DNA of 64,000 nt from Taiwanofungus camphoratus (taxonomy: Eukaryota > Basidiomycota > Agaricomycetes > Polyporales > Taiwanofungaceae): NCBI GenBank assembly GCA_003999685.1, contig CP021226.1, forward strand, positions 682,001 through 746,000. Reading direction: 5' to 3'. A program made the translations under genes and the position numbers. Positions 13,383-25,379 of the stretch are shown in pieces. Numbering within the stretch: the first letter of the stretch is position 1; the number at the start of each line of letters is the position of its first letter. The notes under the pieces were generated by a model. That model saw nothing but the letters and a program-made list of their open reading frames with translations. It did no database searches and was not told the DNA's origin.

Positions 13383-13668
13383 AATTTGAATCAAGAAAAG
13401 GTGTCGCAGTAAGGATGTCAAAGGTGCTAAGTTCTGCTTAAGAGCGGGAGGCCAAACAAGCGCAGGAGAGCGATAGGAGAGTTGAGCACGAACGGTGGCT
13501 GTATTCAACAAAACGCGCAGATCACGTGAGCGTATTGCGGCCCTAACCTTGAGACGTTTTCTCAGAACGGAAATTATTGGGGCCAACCCCAACCCTAACG
13601 CTGCGCCGCCATCCTGCCCGAATTTCCTTCTACCAGTCTGAGCTTACACCGTCTGACTATTTCTCACT
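13383..13668. promoter_or_regulatory. Divergent promoter SPB gene / BMS1 with a telobox-like motif
   Basis: This 286-bp region lies between two divergent start codons. It contains AACCCTAA at 13591-13598, inside a run of CCAACCCCAACCCTAACG, 71 bp upstream of the BMS1 ATG. The same octamer is known as the telobox in promoters of ribosomal-protein and ribosome-biogenesis genes of plants and several fungi. That fits BMS1 but is unproven here. Confidence 0.5.
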
Positions 13669-16600
13669 ATGGAGGATCAACACCACAAGGCACATCGTCC
13701 AGCGCAGTCTGGTGCAAAGGCAAAGAAGAGGAGTAAGGCGAATGGTAAGGAAAAGCAACATGGGTTCAATGAAAAGGTGGGTTTCAGCGATTCGTCTTGT
13801 CCTCAATTGTCTCAAACCTCCTTGCAGGCATTTGCTCCTAAGTCTGGTCGTCGCGCCGATCGCCAGGGTAGGAGGAAAGTGGAGCGCGACCAAGCACGCC
13901 TACATGTTCCTCTCGTCAATCGCACGCCTGAGGATCAACCACCTCCCGTAATTGTAGCTATCGTAGGTCCTCCCGGCGTAGGAAAGACTACCCTCCTCAA
14001 ATCCCTTGTGCGTCGTCACACAAAACAAACATTGAACCATGTTCAAGGGCCTGTTACCGTTGTCAGTGGGAAGAAGAAAAGAATTACATTCTTAGAGTGC
14101 AACAATGACTTGAACTCCATGATCGACATCGCTAAAGTTGCCGACCTCGTCCTCCTCATGATTGATGGTTCATATGGCTTTGAGATGGTATGTATGTTTT
14201 GTCTGAGTACCATGTTTTTTTTTATAAATCTTCGTACAGGAAACATTCGAATTCCTTAACATTCTCCAGTCCCATGGTTTTCCCAAAGTCATTGGTGTTC
14301 TTACACACCTTGACCTCATCAAGAAAGCAGCCACTCTCCGTGCCACTAAAAAGGGCCTGAAGAAGCGATTTTGGACAGAGATATATCAAGGCGCAAAACT
14401 ATTCTACCTTTCTGGTGTACTCAACGGCCGTTACCCTGACACTGAAATCCTCAACCTTTCTCGCTTCATCAGCGTCATGAAATTTCGACCCCTTGTTTTT
14501 CGCAATACTCACCCATATCTCCTTGTCGATCGTTTCGAAGATCTCACTCCTCGCGAGGAAATACGTACCAGCAGGGGCAAGTGCGACCGCACCATCACCG
14601 TCTACGGGTATCTTCATGGGACCAATCTACGTCTTTGCAACAAAATGCATATCCCTGGGGTAGGTGATCTAAATATGAAGAGTATCACCGTACTTGGTGA
14701 TCCATGTCCATTACCTGACGCCGAGTCAGAGAAGAGGAGAAAACTGAGCGAGAAGAAAAAATTGTTGGTACATGCGCCTATGAGCGACGTTGGAGGCATC
14801 ATCTATGATAAGGATGCCGTCTATATCAATGTTCCTGGGAGTTTTACAAGGGGAAATGCAGAGGGTGAGTGATATTGGTCGTGTGCCGGGCGTTGCTCTG
14901 ATGTCGAAAATATAGTCCCTCAGGGAGAAGGCGAGAAAATGGTCATGGATCTGCAAGACGTCAAAGCAACTCTCGAAGACGCAATGTCAAAAAGCCGAAT
15001 TAAACTTTTTGGTTCATCTTCGCGGCCTCTAGAAGTAGAGGCGGGTCCTAGTCGACTTCTGGATGAGATGAACGATGTCGAGGACAATAGCGGAAGTGAA
15101 GTAGAGATTGAGGAAGAATCAGATACTAGTGATAGTGATGCCGAGGATACGGCGTCCATACCCGAGTCGGACGAAGAAGAGTCGGTTCTGGGTTCTGACA
15201 ATCCTGGCGTGGAGGGGGATCTCCTGCAGACAGGCGATCGAGGTCGCTTGGCGCTGCGAAGTGTCCATCGCTCAATGCGAGACCTTCCAATCCAGGACCG
15301 GGGCCGTGGGGAAGTTGACTATGCAGAAAGTGACTCAGACATGGGAGATGAGGATGTCGACCCAAGACCACTGATGAATGCGCATGTGCGCTTTAACGGT
15401 GAAAGCGGGGTGGACATACGGGATGAAGAAGAAGAGATAGGCATGTCTGATGGAGAGGAAGCCCCGCAATGGAAGTCTAATCTTGGCGCGAAGGCCCAGG
15501 TCGCATTTGATGGACACTCGCGGAAGAGCAAACATAAGGATTGGGTAAGATTGATCTATTCAACTTCATTACCCCCGAGAGAGATCTTGCAGAGCAATAC
15601 GTCTACTTCCGCTGCACGGGGCGGCGGCGCTGGCGGAACCCTGGATGACGAAGACCTCTTCACTGTGGTAAACAGTGTACCCATAGAGACGGATGAGCAC
15701 CTTGATATGACCAAAGACCCTATTGAGGCCGAGGAGCTCGAGGAGTGGGAAGACGAGGAAGTTCTCGACTCCATCCGTAGCCTTTTCATTACGGGAAGTT
15801 CGACAAAAGGTGGGCCCTCTGGGCATGAAGGTCTTGATGCCGAGGCCACTGACAACTCAGAGTCTGATCATGAGGATCATGGGTCATCAACGGCTGCTGA
15901 TCCAGAATCGTCTCGTGCTGCTGCTCTTGCAGCAAAAAAAGAGTCCCTCAAGCGCAAATTTGACGAGCAATATGATGATCCAGAAAGCGCGAAGATGGAC
16001 TTTTACGAGGAAAAGAAAGAAGAAATGGCCAGGCAACTCGAACTTAATCGGGCTGAATTTGAAGGCGTTGATCCCGAGGCCCGCGCACTCGTCGAAGGTC
16101 ATCGCCCAGGATCTTACATCCGCATCGAGTTGATAAGTGTACCGTGCGAGATGGTTGAGAATTTCGATCCAGCTTATCCCATCATTTTAGGTGGACTATC
16201 ACCATCAGAGGAGCGCTTCGGATATGTTCAAGTACGCGTCAAACGCCATCGGTGGTACGCGAAGACACTGAAAACCAACGATCCCCTCATCTTTTCCTTG
16301 GGCTGGCGCCGTTTCCAAACGATTCCCATCTACTCGCTAGATGACCATTCCATTCGGATGCGTATGCTTAAGTATACCCCAGAGCATATGCATTGTTATG
16401 CCACTTTCTACGGCCCAGTTGCCTTGCCCAATACAGGTTTTTGTGCGTTCAACACTCTGTCTGGTGATGTCGCGGGCTTCAGAGTCTCCGCAACCGGTGT
16501 AGTGCTGGACGTTGATAAGTCCACGAATATTGTCAAAAAATTGAAACTTACTGGCGTACCGTACAAAATCTTCAAGAACACCGCTTTCGTGAAAGACATG

Positions 16601-17363
16601 TTCAGCAGCGCGTTAGAAGTGGCGAAGTTCGAGGGTGCCAATATTCGTACTGTTTCTGGAATTCGAGGTCAAGTTAAAAAGGCACTTTCTAAGCCGGACG
16701 GTGCATTCAGAGCTACGTTTGAAGACAAGGTGCTCATGAGTGGTACGTTTGTTGGTGCTTGAGCTCTTGGTCATTCCGTGTTGATGTCAATATCTAGACA
16801 TCGTTTTCCTCCGAGCTTGGTATTCTATTCAACCCAGAAAGTTTTACAACCCGGTCACATCTCTTCTACTTTCTCAGAAGAGTGATTGGGTGGGTATGCG
16901 CCTTACAGGTCAGGTTCGCAGGGACGAAGGTCTCAAAGCTCCTGCCAACGTGAATTCCACATATAAGGCCGTTGAGCGACCAGCTCGCCGTTTCAATACC
17001 CTTAAAGTACCCAAGAAACTCCAAGCTACTCTTCCTTATGCTTCAAAGCCCAAGACTGTCAAGCAACAGCATCGTCAAACATACTTGCAGAAGCGTGCAG
17101 TCGTGCTGGAGCCTGAAGAGAAGAGGGCAATCGCATTACTACAACAAATCCGTGCATTGCGCAAGGACCAAGTTGCCAGGAGGAGAGAGAAACAAGAGGA
17201 GCGTCGTGAGACTCATCGGCAAAAAGTCAGAAAAGAGGAGGCTACGAGAAGCGAAAAGGACAAGGAAAAGCGAAGGGAGTATATGAGAGTGGCTGGCATA
17301 AAGACAAAGAGAGAAGCTGAAAAAGAAGAGGGTGGCATAGGCAGTAAACGTAGGAAGATATGA
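13669..17363 (+). CDS. BMS1: Ribosome biogenesis GTPase BMS1
   Basis: BMS1 is the U3-associated GTPase of the small-subunit processome that works with Rcl1 in 18S rRNA maturation in the nucleolus. Exons 13669-13776, 13828-14187, 14240-14864, 14916-16742 and 16798-17363 sum to 3486 nt and encode 1161 aa, close to yeast Bms1 (1183). The N-terminus is lysine-rich ([13 protein letters not shown]). The G1 P-loop is [15 protein letters not shown] near residue 85, followed by [14 protein letters not shown] and the G4-like VLTHLDLI. The middle part is a long acidic serine-rich domain (15.0-15.9 kb). The C-terminal AARP2CN/RIBIOP-type domain contains [38 protein letters not shown] and [10 protein letters not shown] highly basic coiled tail ends KRRKI. 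Intron 1 (51 nt) lacks stops and keeps frame, so a retained form is possible. All splice sites are GT-AG. Confidence 0.97.
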
Positions 17364-17526
17364 TTATTTATACTGGGATACTTAGTTTAACTCGCACCAT
17401 TCACTACTTGGTAAGGACTGTGAAGGCAAGGACCAATGCTTGATTTAGATGAAAGTGTTCCTAATAGCTTATACGGGTTCATTACTGTAGAGGAAGGAGA
17501 GCGAGACAGACATCTACTGAAGAACA
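17364..17526. other. Convergent intergenic region BMS1 / OGDH
   Basis: Only 163 bp separate the BMS1 stop (plus) from the OGDH stop (minus), so the 3' UTRs of the two genes probably overlap. Nothing else is visible. Confidence 0.5.
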
Positions 17527-20500
17527 TCACAACCCAAATGCGGTAGCAAGGAAGTCCTCTATCTGTTTCTTATGTAATGCCTGTGAGAAGATGTATTAAG
17601 TCCGATTTCACAAAATGGCAATGAACCGAAGACACCTTGCTTCCAGTAGCTACAGAGCTAGTGGGATCGCGACCGGCATACAGAGGATATTTTCCTTTGT
17701 GGTGTTCCGTTTCATTTGCCGCAGTCAGAATGCGCGGTCCAACATAGGTCCATGCACCATTGTTAAGCGGCTCCTCCTGCGTTCAAGGTGGGCAATGAGA
17801 CTAGACGACTCAACGTTATTCACTCACTTGGCACCATAGCAGGTCGGCATTAGGGTACTTGTCCAGGTGCGGCGTAAGCTATTCAACGCAACAACGTTAG
17901 CACCTGACATGTGGCAACATATCAGGGACGTACAAGATCGTAAGGGAAGGGAGAGATCTGCTCCAGACGACTGATGGCAACATTGCTGATACCCTTGTCT
18001 TCCCGCTCTTGAAGGAGAGTATAGTAAACTTGGCCTACACCGTGCCCATTCAACAAGCATCTGACTGATAACGAGAAAGATATATACCAGTGCAAAGGAT
18101 GTGACGCCTAACTTGTTCCGGAGCAACCAGATTCTCAGGATGAGGGTCGGGAAGATACCGCTGGAAGTGAGTCTCGCCAATCATCTCGGACAGATCCGAA
18201 CGCGCCTTGGGGTGACGGAGTAATGACTTGGAGAAAAAGACAATAAGCTGTAAAGGGTCAATGTGCAAGCGTTCGGGGCCATATATATAAAAAACTTGCT
18301 GGTTTACGGAAATCACGATGGATCTGGCGGCGGAGGACATGGAACTGTAAGATGTATCACGGTAATTTGGTTGAAAATCACTGAGGTCATATGTGGCAGA
18401 TGTTACGCACGTAATTGGCCGGGGTCCTGAGAGCAACCGAGTAAGCGACAAGTACTGGGGGAGATATCTCAACTTACGTAGGGTACACAGTTTGCATGTT
18501 GCAATCTTGGTGCTGCCTTTCGATCTTCTCCGGGGAGGGATAGACCTGGGGATGATCGTCGCATAGCTGAAGGAAACGTTCCAGCCTTCCACTCGAGTGT
18601 TCAGGTCCTTGTCCATCGAAACCATGCGGTAAGCTCATGACCAGACCAGTGCGCTGCAACCACTTCCTCTCGCCGGACGCAATGAATTGGTCAATGATAC
18701 ACTGAGCGTTATTGGCAAAATCGCCGAACTGCGCCTCCCAGATAGTCAAGGAGTCAGGAGAGACTAGCGAGTAGCCGAGTTCGAAGCCCAATGCACCAAA
18801 CTCAGACAGAGACGAGTTGCAGATGACGAAGCGTGCTTGGTTCGAGCCAAGGTCGTTGAGAGGGATATACTGCTGCTCGTTCTGTTGATCATGGATGACA
18901 GCGTGGCGCTGCGAGAACGTACCCCGCTCGACATCTTGACCAGAAACACGGACATGAATCTTCTCCAACGCCAACGACCCGAATGCGAGCGCCTCCGCAG
19001 TGGCCCAGTCGATATTGCGACCTTCCTCGACAGTCTTCCCGCGGGTGTTAAGAATACGTGCGAGGTTGCGGTGCGGTGTAAAGCCCTGAGGATATGACGA
19101 GATCGCCTTGCCAACGCGCTTAAGAATTTCCTCCTCTGTGCCTGTGTTGCGGGTGGGGAGGGTCTCCTCAGCCAGCTTCTTCGGGGACGGGAACCCTTGC
19201 CACGACGCAGAGAGCCACTCCTTACTGGTAGGGACATAGTCCTTCGCAGCGTTGGCAGCTTTCTCAAGCATGCCCCAGACCCACTTCTTGTGCTCCTCGA
19301 TGTCCTTCTCAGTGAATGTCCCGCGGCCAACGAGGAACTTGGTATACTGTGTAAGCGGTGTGGGCTGTTTCTCAATAGCCTTGTACATGCGCGGCTGCGT
19401 GAAGCTCGGCTGGTCGGTCTCGTTATGCCCGTGGCGCCGGTAACAGACGATATCGATCACAACGTCTTTCTTCCACTTCGCGCGCCAGTCAGCGGCGAGT
19501 TGACAGACGAAATTGACTGCTTCAACATTGTCGCCGTTCACATGGAAGATAGGTGCATCTATTGCCTTGGCAATATCCGAGGGGTAGGGCGTCGAGCGCG
19601 CGAACCGGGGATCCGTAGTGAAACCGATTTGGTTGTTCACGATAAGGTGGATAGTACCGCCCGTGCCGTAGTGCGGGAGGTTGTGGAAGCCCATAGTCTC
19701 ATAGACGACACCCTGACCAGCGAAAGCCGCGTCACCGTGCAAAAGGACACCCATAGCCGTATTGTGAGTGCTCTCGTCCTGTTCGAAGTGCTGCAAGGCG
19801 CGGGTCTTTCCGAGTACGACAGGATCTTCCGCCTCTAGATGCGATGGGTTGGCGACGAGCGACAAGGAGACCTTCTTTCCAGACGGTGTTGGCCGAACGT
19901 AATTTGCCCCAAGGTGATACTTAACATCGCCGGCAGGGGAGTCATCATCGTCAGCCGTACCAGAGAACTCGTTCAGGATCGCCTCGACCGGTTTTCGGAT
20001 GACGTTTGCGAGGACGTTTAGACGACCGCGATGAGGCATACCAATAGTAATGTGTTTAATGCCGTGTTCGACCGAACGATCAATGAGAGCCTTCATGCCG
20101 GGAACCAAGGCTTCGCAACCCTCGAGACCGAAACGCTTCTCGTTGGGGTACTTGCTAGCCATGAACTTCTCAAAAGACTCGGACCATATGAGACGATCAA
20201 GAACCATACGCTTTTCTTCGACAGTATAATTCCACGGTTTAGGAATTTCAATACGTTCCCGTATCCAATCGCATTGCTCCTTATCTGGAATGTGGATATA
20301 TTGGAATCCGACAGCACCACCTGAGTGAACAAGTGAATAAATGCAGTAAGGACAGTAGGGTAAAGCGGACTCACAGTAGATACGCTTGCAAACCTGGATG
20401 ATCTCACCCAGAGACATGGTTTTCCGGTCTTCAGTAGCGAAGTGTGGAAGAATACCAGGTCCAAGTGTGATCTGTTTTTCAAGATCCCGCTCTGTGAAGC

Positions 20501-21025
20501 CATAACGGCTGAGCTCGAGTTCGGGGGGGTGAACATCGTCAAGGTCGGCATCGAGAATACCCAGAGGGTCGAGATCGGCAATGTGATGGCCACGTACTTG
20601 GTAAGCACGGACAAGAAGTTGGACCTGTAGACGACTGATTCAAAGGACTGTAAAAGAGACATAAAAAGAACACATACCTTCAAATGGTCGTCAAGCTCGG
20701 CGCCTCCAGCAGCGAACAAAGCGGGCGCACCATCCGCAGGCGTTGGAACGAGGTTGGGGGGAGGCTGAAAGGCTTTTGCGCTAGGCAGGCCCTTGTCCAT
20801 GCCGGAGAAATAGGCGTCCCAAGATACATGCACAGACTTGGGATCCTGCCTCCAGTGCCTATACATTTCTTCGACGTAGTAGGCATTCGTGCCGTTCGCG
20901 AATGGATCGTTGGGCGACGGCGGTGATGCAGGGGTCGCGAGACTGCGACGGGGGGCGACTGAGGCACCCCATCGCGAGCGCTGCACGACGTTCGGCAGGC
21001 GCCTGAGCGTATGCCTTGGAAGCAT
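17527..21025 (-). CDS. kgd1: 2-oxoglutarate dehydrogenase E1, mitochondrial
   Basis: This is the thiamine-diphosphate E1 subunit of the TCA-cycle oxoglutarate dehydrogenase complex. Ten exons (21025-20678, 20624-20375, 20320-18478, 18426-18411, 18344-18300, 18247-18088, 18034-17934, 17878-17828, 17776-17636, 17580-17527) sum to 3009 nt, or 1002 aa, normal for the family. The N-terminus [19 protein letters not shown] is a basic, acid-free mitochondrial presequence. The E1 N-terminal domain [20 protein letters not shown] follows. The ThDP-binding core has [35 protein letters not shown] and VNNQIGFTT. The transketolase-like part has [25 protein letters not shown] and [20 protein letters not shown]. 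The C-terminal end is [15 protein letters not shown]. Exon 4 is a 16-nt microexon, and the intron at 18299-18248 has a GC donor (GCAAGT). It diverges from the CoA-transferase gene with 231 bp between starts. Confidence 0.97.
18411..18426 (-). other. 16-nt microexon of the OGDH gene
   Basis: Conserved E1 sequence [15 protein letters not shown] crosses three exons here. A 16-nt exon (encoding T-P-A-N-Y with one split codon) lies between a 51-nt intron (18477-18427) and a 66-nt intron (18410-18345). Without it the frame does not close. With it the total CDS is exactly 1003 codons. Confidence 0.85.
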
Positions 21026-21256
21026 TGTGATGAGCCTCTGAGGAGGAGTTGGTGGTTCGTGACAAGACAAGCCGGTTTTGGCCTCTCTACCTGCGTCGGG
21101 CGTCGGAGCCGATTCTCACGCATCCAACCAGACCTTGTAATTCTCGTAATTCTGCTCTTCACCGGACCTGCCCTTGTTTCGCGTACGCACTACTTTCTCT
21201 TCCCCATATCGCTCTTGCACGGCCGACAATTAAAGTCGTCGACTCCGCCGACTGCC
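21026..21256. promoter_or_regulatory. Divergent promoter OGDH / SUGCT-like gene
   Basis: 231 bp separate two divergent start codons of nuclear genes for mitochondrial proteins. No named regulatory site is evident to me. Confidence 0.5.
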
Positions 21257-23012
21257 ATGTCTATATTTTCCCGAAGCGCGCGTCAATGTCTCTTTCGCTA
21301 CTTACTTCAAGGTCAATGCACTCTCACAAGACCTGTTCGTTATTCGTCCCACACGGCTACGGGAATACCTCCGCCATTACAGGGCATCAAAGTTGTCGAC
21401 TTGACACGTGTCTTGGCGGGTCCTACCGCGACAATGCTACTTGCTGATCTAGGTGCTGACGTGATCAAAGTCGAAGAGAGATCTCGTGGGGATGATACCC
21501 GTACGCTCGTTCGAATCCATCGTATGAGTTGCTACTGCATATGAGTGATGTATAGGATCTTGGTACCCTCCCGCTGCGCCGTTGTCAGCCGATGCGCCTG
21601 CAGAGGCCTCACATCTCCCTCCAGAGTCAGCTTACTTCCTCGCCGTCAACAGAAACAAGAGGTCCATCACCGTCAACTTCAAGGATCCAGAGGGGCTTGA
21701 GATCTTGCGCAAACTAATCAGCCAGTCTGATGTCCTTGTAGAGAACTACATCTCCGGCAAGCTTGCTACTCTGGGTCTCGGTTGGGAGGACTGTAAAAAG
21801 ATCAATCCTCGACTCATATATACTAGCATCACTGGTAAGTGTTCTGGCTGCCGGTTGCATCATCGTTCCAACTCTCGTAGGATACGGCCAAACGGGTCCA
21901 TATCGACATGCTGCCGGGTATGATGTGATTATTGAGGGTGAAGCCGGTCTGATGCATATGTCTGTCTGAAGTTCCTATTGCTCGCTATTTGAGCTAACAA
22001 CAGAGCTGCACTGTATAGCACCGGTGAACCAGATGGCCCACCCTGTAAGGTTGGTGTTGCTGTCACCGATGTTGCGACTGGACTGTATGCGCATGGTGCT
22101 ATTATGGCTGCACTTTTGTCCCGTCAGAAGACTGGTAAAGGTGTCTGGATAGACTGTAATCTGTTTGAAACTCAAGTGAGCTGTATATTGTATATGAGTT
22201 GTGTTCATGTATTTGTCTGATGTTAGGATAAGTTGGCTGGACTTGCCAATATTGCATCCAACTACTTGATTGCTGGTCAAGAGGCATCACGCTCTGGCAC
22301 CTCACATCCTTCCATTGTGCCCTATCAGGTCTTTCCATGTCAGGATGGCTTTTTGATGATAGGAGCTGGGAATGATAAACAGGTGAATAGTACAGTTTAT
22401 GTAATGTACTCAGCTGTGACTGATCCATGCAGTTTGGTATACTGGCTAAGCAAATTCTAGAACAGCCTGAGTTAGCATCAGATTTCAAGTTTTCAAGCAA
22501 TAAAGCTCGAGTGGCTCATAGACAAGAACTGATCATCATTATGACTGAGAAACTTAAGCAGCATGGTCAATCGTATTGGCTACAAAAATTCTCTGGTTTG
22601 GGGTAAGTACATTTCATTCCTGTGTTGTTTTCAAATGGTGATTATTGGCAGAATACCATTTGGTCCAATCAATGATATTGAGCACACATTTCAACACCCA
22701 CAGGCAATTGCACGTAAAATGATTACAGACATTCAGGCCAGTGTTTTTGAGTCTTGACTTGAAATTGAAATTGAAAGTTACAAATAGCACCCCAGAGCAG
22801 GGAATATTAAACTTGTGTCATCCCCAGTCATGTACAATGGAGAACGAATGACAGTCATTAGACCACCTCCATGGTTGTCACAACATACAACTGAGGTTTG
22901 TTCTTTGACATGTTGCAAATTTTATGAGCTTAGAATCATTTTCAAGGTATTGCAAGATCTGGGTTATGATGATGAGCAAATCTTGAGATTGCAGAAGAAG
23001 GAAGTCATATAG
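21257..23012 (+). CDS. Class III CoA-transferase, SUGCT-like (succinyl-CoA:glutarate type)
   Basis: This is a family III (CaiB/BaiF) CoA-transferase closest, as I recall it, to animal SUGCT, which makes glutaryl-CoA from succinyl-CoA in mitochondria. Nine exons (21257-21500, 21556-21834, 21881-21959, 22019-22175, 22227-22382, 22433-22602, 22652-22736, 22788-22895, 22947-23012) give 447 aa, the family length. The N-terminus [20 protein letters not shown] is a presequence. Signature blocks are [109 protein letters not shown] and [12 protein letters not shown]. The intron at 22737-22787 needs a GC donor (GCCAGT) to keep frame. From about 22.1 kb CpG almost disappears although the frame remains open. 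This is the last host gene before the transposon region. Confidence 0.9.
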
Positions 23013-23199
23013 ACATAATTTCAAGATGAATACAATTGACCCTGATGGGCTATGTAGTTTATATGTGATTTTGGTTGGATTTTATAAAAGATGTCTCAAT
23101 TCAGTATGGTAAGAAAACCTTTATACAACACATAACATCAGATATTGAGGTAACCCAACTCAATGCATAAGTCGTCTAATCTCTCTGTATAAAATGTAA

Positions 23200-25379
23200 T
23201 TACTGGGGTGTGCAAGTGCAATACACTCTATTTACCAGGTTACATTGTAGTAGGAGAGAAAGCTGTCACAGTATGCTCCTTGCTGGATAGTGGGGCTGAT
23301 GCAAACCTGATACACCCTGACTTTGTAAAGAAATGGGGACTCCCCACTCAACCACTTTCTAGGACAGTGACCTCAACCACCATTGATGGCTCTATAAACA
23401 AGAGAGGTCCAATTACCCACTGAGTTGAAGGAAGCATATGCCTGGAAGGAAATGAGGTTCCAATCAATTTTTATGTCTTGAATATTGGAATGCTCGACAT
23501 TGTCCTCGAGAACTCTTGGTTAGCACAAGTCAACCCCCACATCAACTGGATGGAAGGAACACTTGAGATTGACCAAGCATGGCTCACAGAATGACAAGGG
23601 TACTATGCCTGGATCATGAGCCAACCCATCACAAACAGAATTCTCTTGTGCCAGGCCTCTATACATGAAGACAATTATGAGCTTTTGGACATACTGTGTG
23701 TGTACACACAAAAGGAGCAGCCACTTACAAATGAAGATGGGCTGCTGCAGACTCTAAAATCCCAGCAGACAAGGCTCAACTGGATGACATGCTTTCTCAG
23801 CTCTCAGCTCATGGCATGGGACATTCAAGAGCTCACTGAATTGGTGATCCCGATGAAGCCACCCTCATCTGTGGAGGACCTCATCTCAAAATATCTGTGA
23901 GATTACAAATGGCTTTTCAAGAAGGAGGCCTCTGACCGCTTCCCAGAGTCCAAACCTTGGGACCATGCCCTCGAGTTAAAACTGAACTTTATCTAAGAAA
24001 TGTGCAGTAATCCCTTTGTCAGCAAAGGAGCAAGTGGCAATGAACATATTTCTGGAGAAAAACCTGGCCAAGGGCTATCTCCAAAAATTGAACTCATCTA
24101 TGGTGTCGCCAGCCTTCTTTGTCAAAAAGAAAAACAGAACCTTATGGCTATGCCAGGACTACTGATATCTGAACAATGGCATGATCAAAGATGTCTACTC
24201 ACTGCCCCTCATAGAAGAGCTTATTGACAGGCTCCAGAAAGCATCTATGTTCACCAAACTGGACCTTTGAAATGGGAGCATTTATAGTAAAACATGAAAA
24301 TTGGAACAAGATCATAGAACCCACTGTTATGTTTTTCAGAATATGTAACTCACCAGCCACATTGATAAGACTGAGAAGTTCAAAGCCTTTAGTGGTTTGT
24401 ATTCAGGGGGAGTTCAAAGCCTTCAGTGGTTTGTACCCACATCTCCTAACAAGTGTTAGGTTTGACCAACACTATAGCTTAATGGTCTAAAGCATTGGAA
24501 GGCCATTGTGTGCTCATCAATGTTCCAGTGAATGACAAATGATATATTTCAGGACATGCTAGCTGAGGGGTGGATTGTGATTTACATGGACAATATCCTT
24601 ATCTTCTCTGATAACAAGAAAGTCCACCAGAAATGGACTAGGTGTGTCCTGCAGCAGGAGGAGGAATGAGACCTATTTGTAAAGCCAGAAAAATGTGCAT
24701 TTGATGTTGTTGAGATCGATTTCTTAGAAATGACCATCTCACCTGAACAGATACACATGGATAAGGATAAACTGGCAGAAATAGCAGATTGGCCCATATC
24801 TACCAAGGTCAAAGATGTAGAACAGTTTATGGGTCTTTTCAACTACTATCAATGCTTCATCTACAACTTCTCTCACATTGCTCATCTCTTGAATGCAATC
24901 AAGAAGAAGTGCATGAAGTGGAACTGGACCACAGCCTGTCAAAAAGCCTTTAATGAGCTCAAGAGGTGTTTCCAAAGCATGCCCATTCTCTGTATGCCTG
25001 ACCCATCTAAACTGTTCATCATTGAGACAGACACCTCGCTGATAGCCACTGATACAGTAGTACTCTCAAAGAGCCTGAAGGAGGCCGAGCAGAACTACCG
25101 AATATACAACAGAGAGCTGCTGGCCATTGTCCGTGCACTTGAAGAATGGTGCCACCACCTCGAGAGAAGCAGACACTTGGTCACAGTGATCACAGACCAC
25201 AAAAATCTAACCTATTTCTGGGAGGCACAATGACTCAACTGATGCTAGGCTCAATGGCAGCTGTTCTTGTTGCAGTTTGACCTGAAGCTACTAAATAAGA
25301 AAGACAGCCAACTTATAGTCGCTGATGCATTCTTCAGGTGATCAGACCACTTAGATGGAGAGCATGACAATGAAGATGT
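23200..25379 (+). mobile_element. Fossil Ty3/gypsy pol region, element A
   Basis: This is a decayed Ty3/gypsy element in plus orientation. An aspartic protease with the D-S-G-A active-site motif (LLDSGADANLIHP) is at about 23.3 kb. A reverse transcriptase region covers 24.0-25.0 kb (IADWPISTKVKDVEQFMGL). RNase H lies at 25.0-25.25 kb (YNRELLAIVRALEEW, VITDHKNLTYF), ending in a linker-type block. No gag, integrase or flanking LTR pair is visible. It abuts an LTR E fragment at 25380. It is clearly broken, with many interruptions, and is strongly CpG-depleted, so it is old. It is the same family as element B in the opposite orientation at 27.7-31.0 kb. Confidence 0.85.

Noticed and set aside
13581-13605. 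Internal telomere repeat
   Set aside because: Only one AACCCTAA is present, in a promoter between two genes; a telobox is the better reading.
13777-13827. Treating BMS1 intron 1 as coding because it is open and in frame
   Set aside because: It has proper GT and AG ends, a pyrimidine-rich 3' end, the same length as other introns, and its translation would break the conserved N-terminal sequence.
15126-15855. Several 80-100 aa minus-strand frames inside BMS1
   Set aside because: Antisense shadows of the acidic Ser/Asp/Glu-rich domain of BMS1.
19197-19838. 213-aa plus-strand frame inside OGDH
   Set aside because: Lies antisense to strongly conserved E1 coding sequence; no features of its own.
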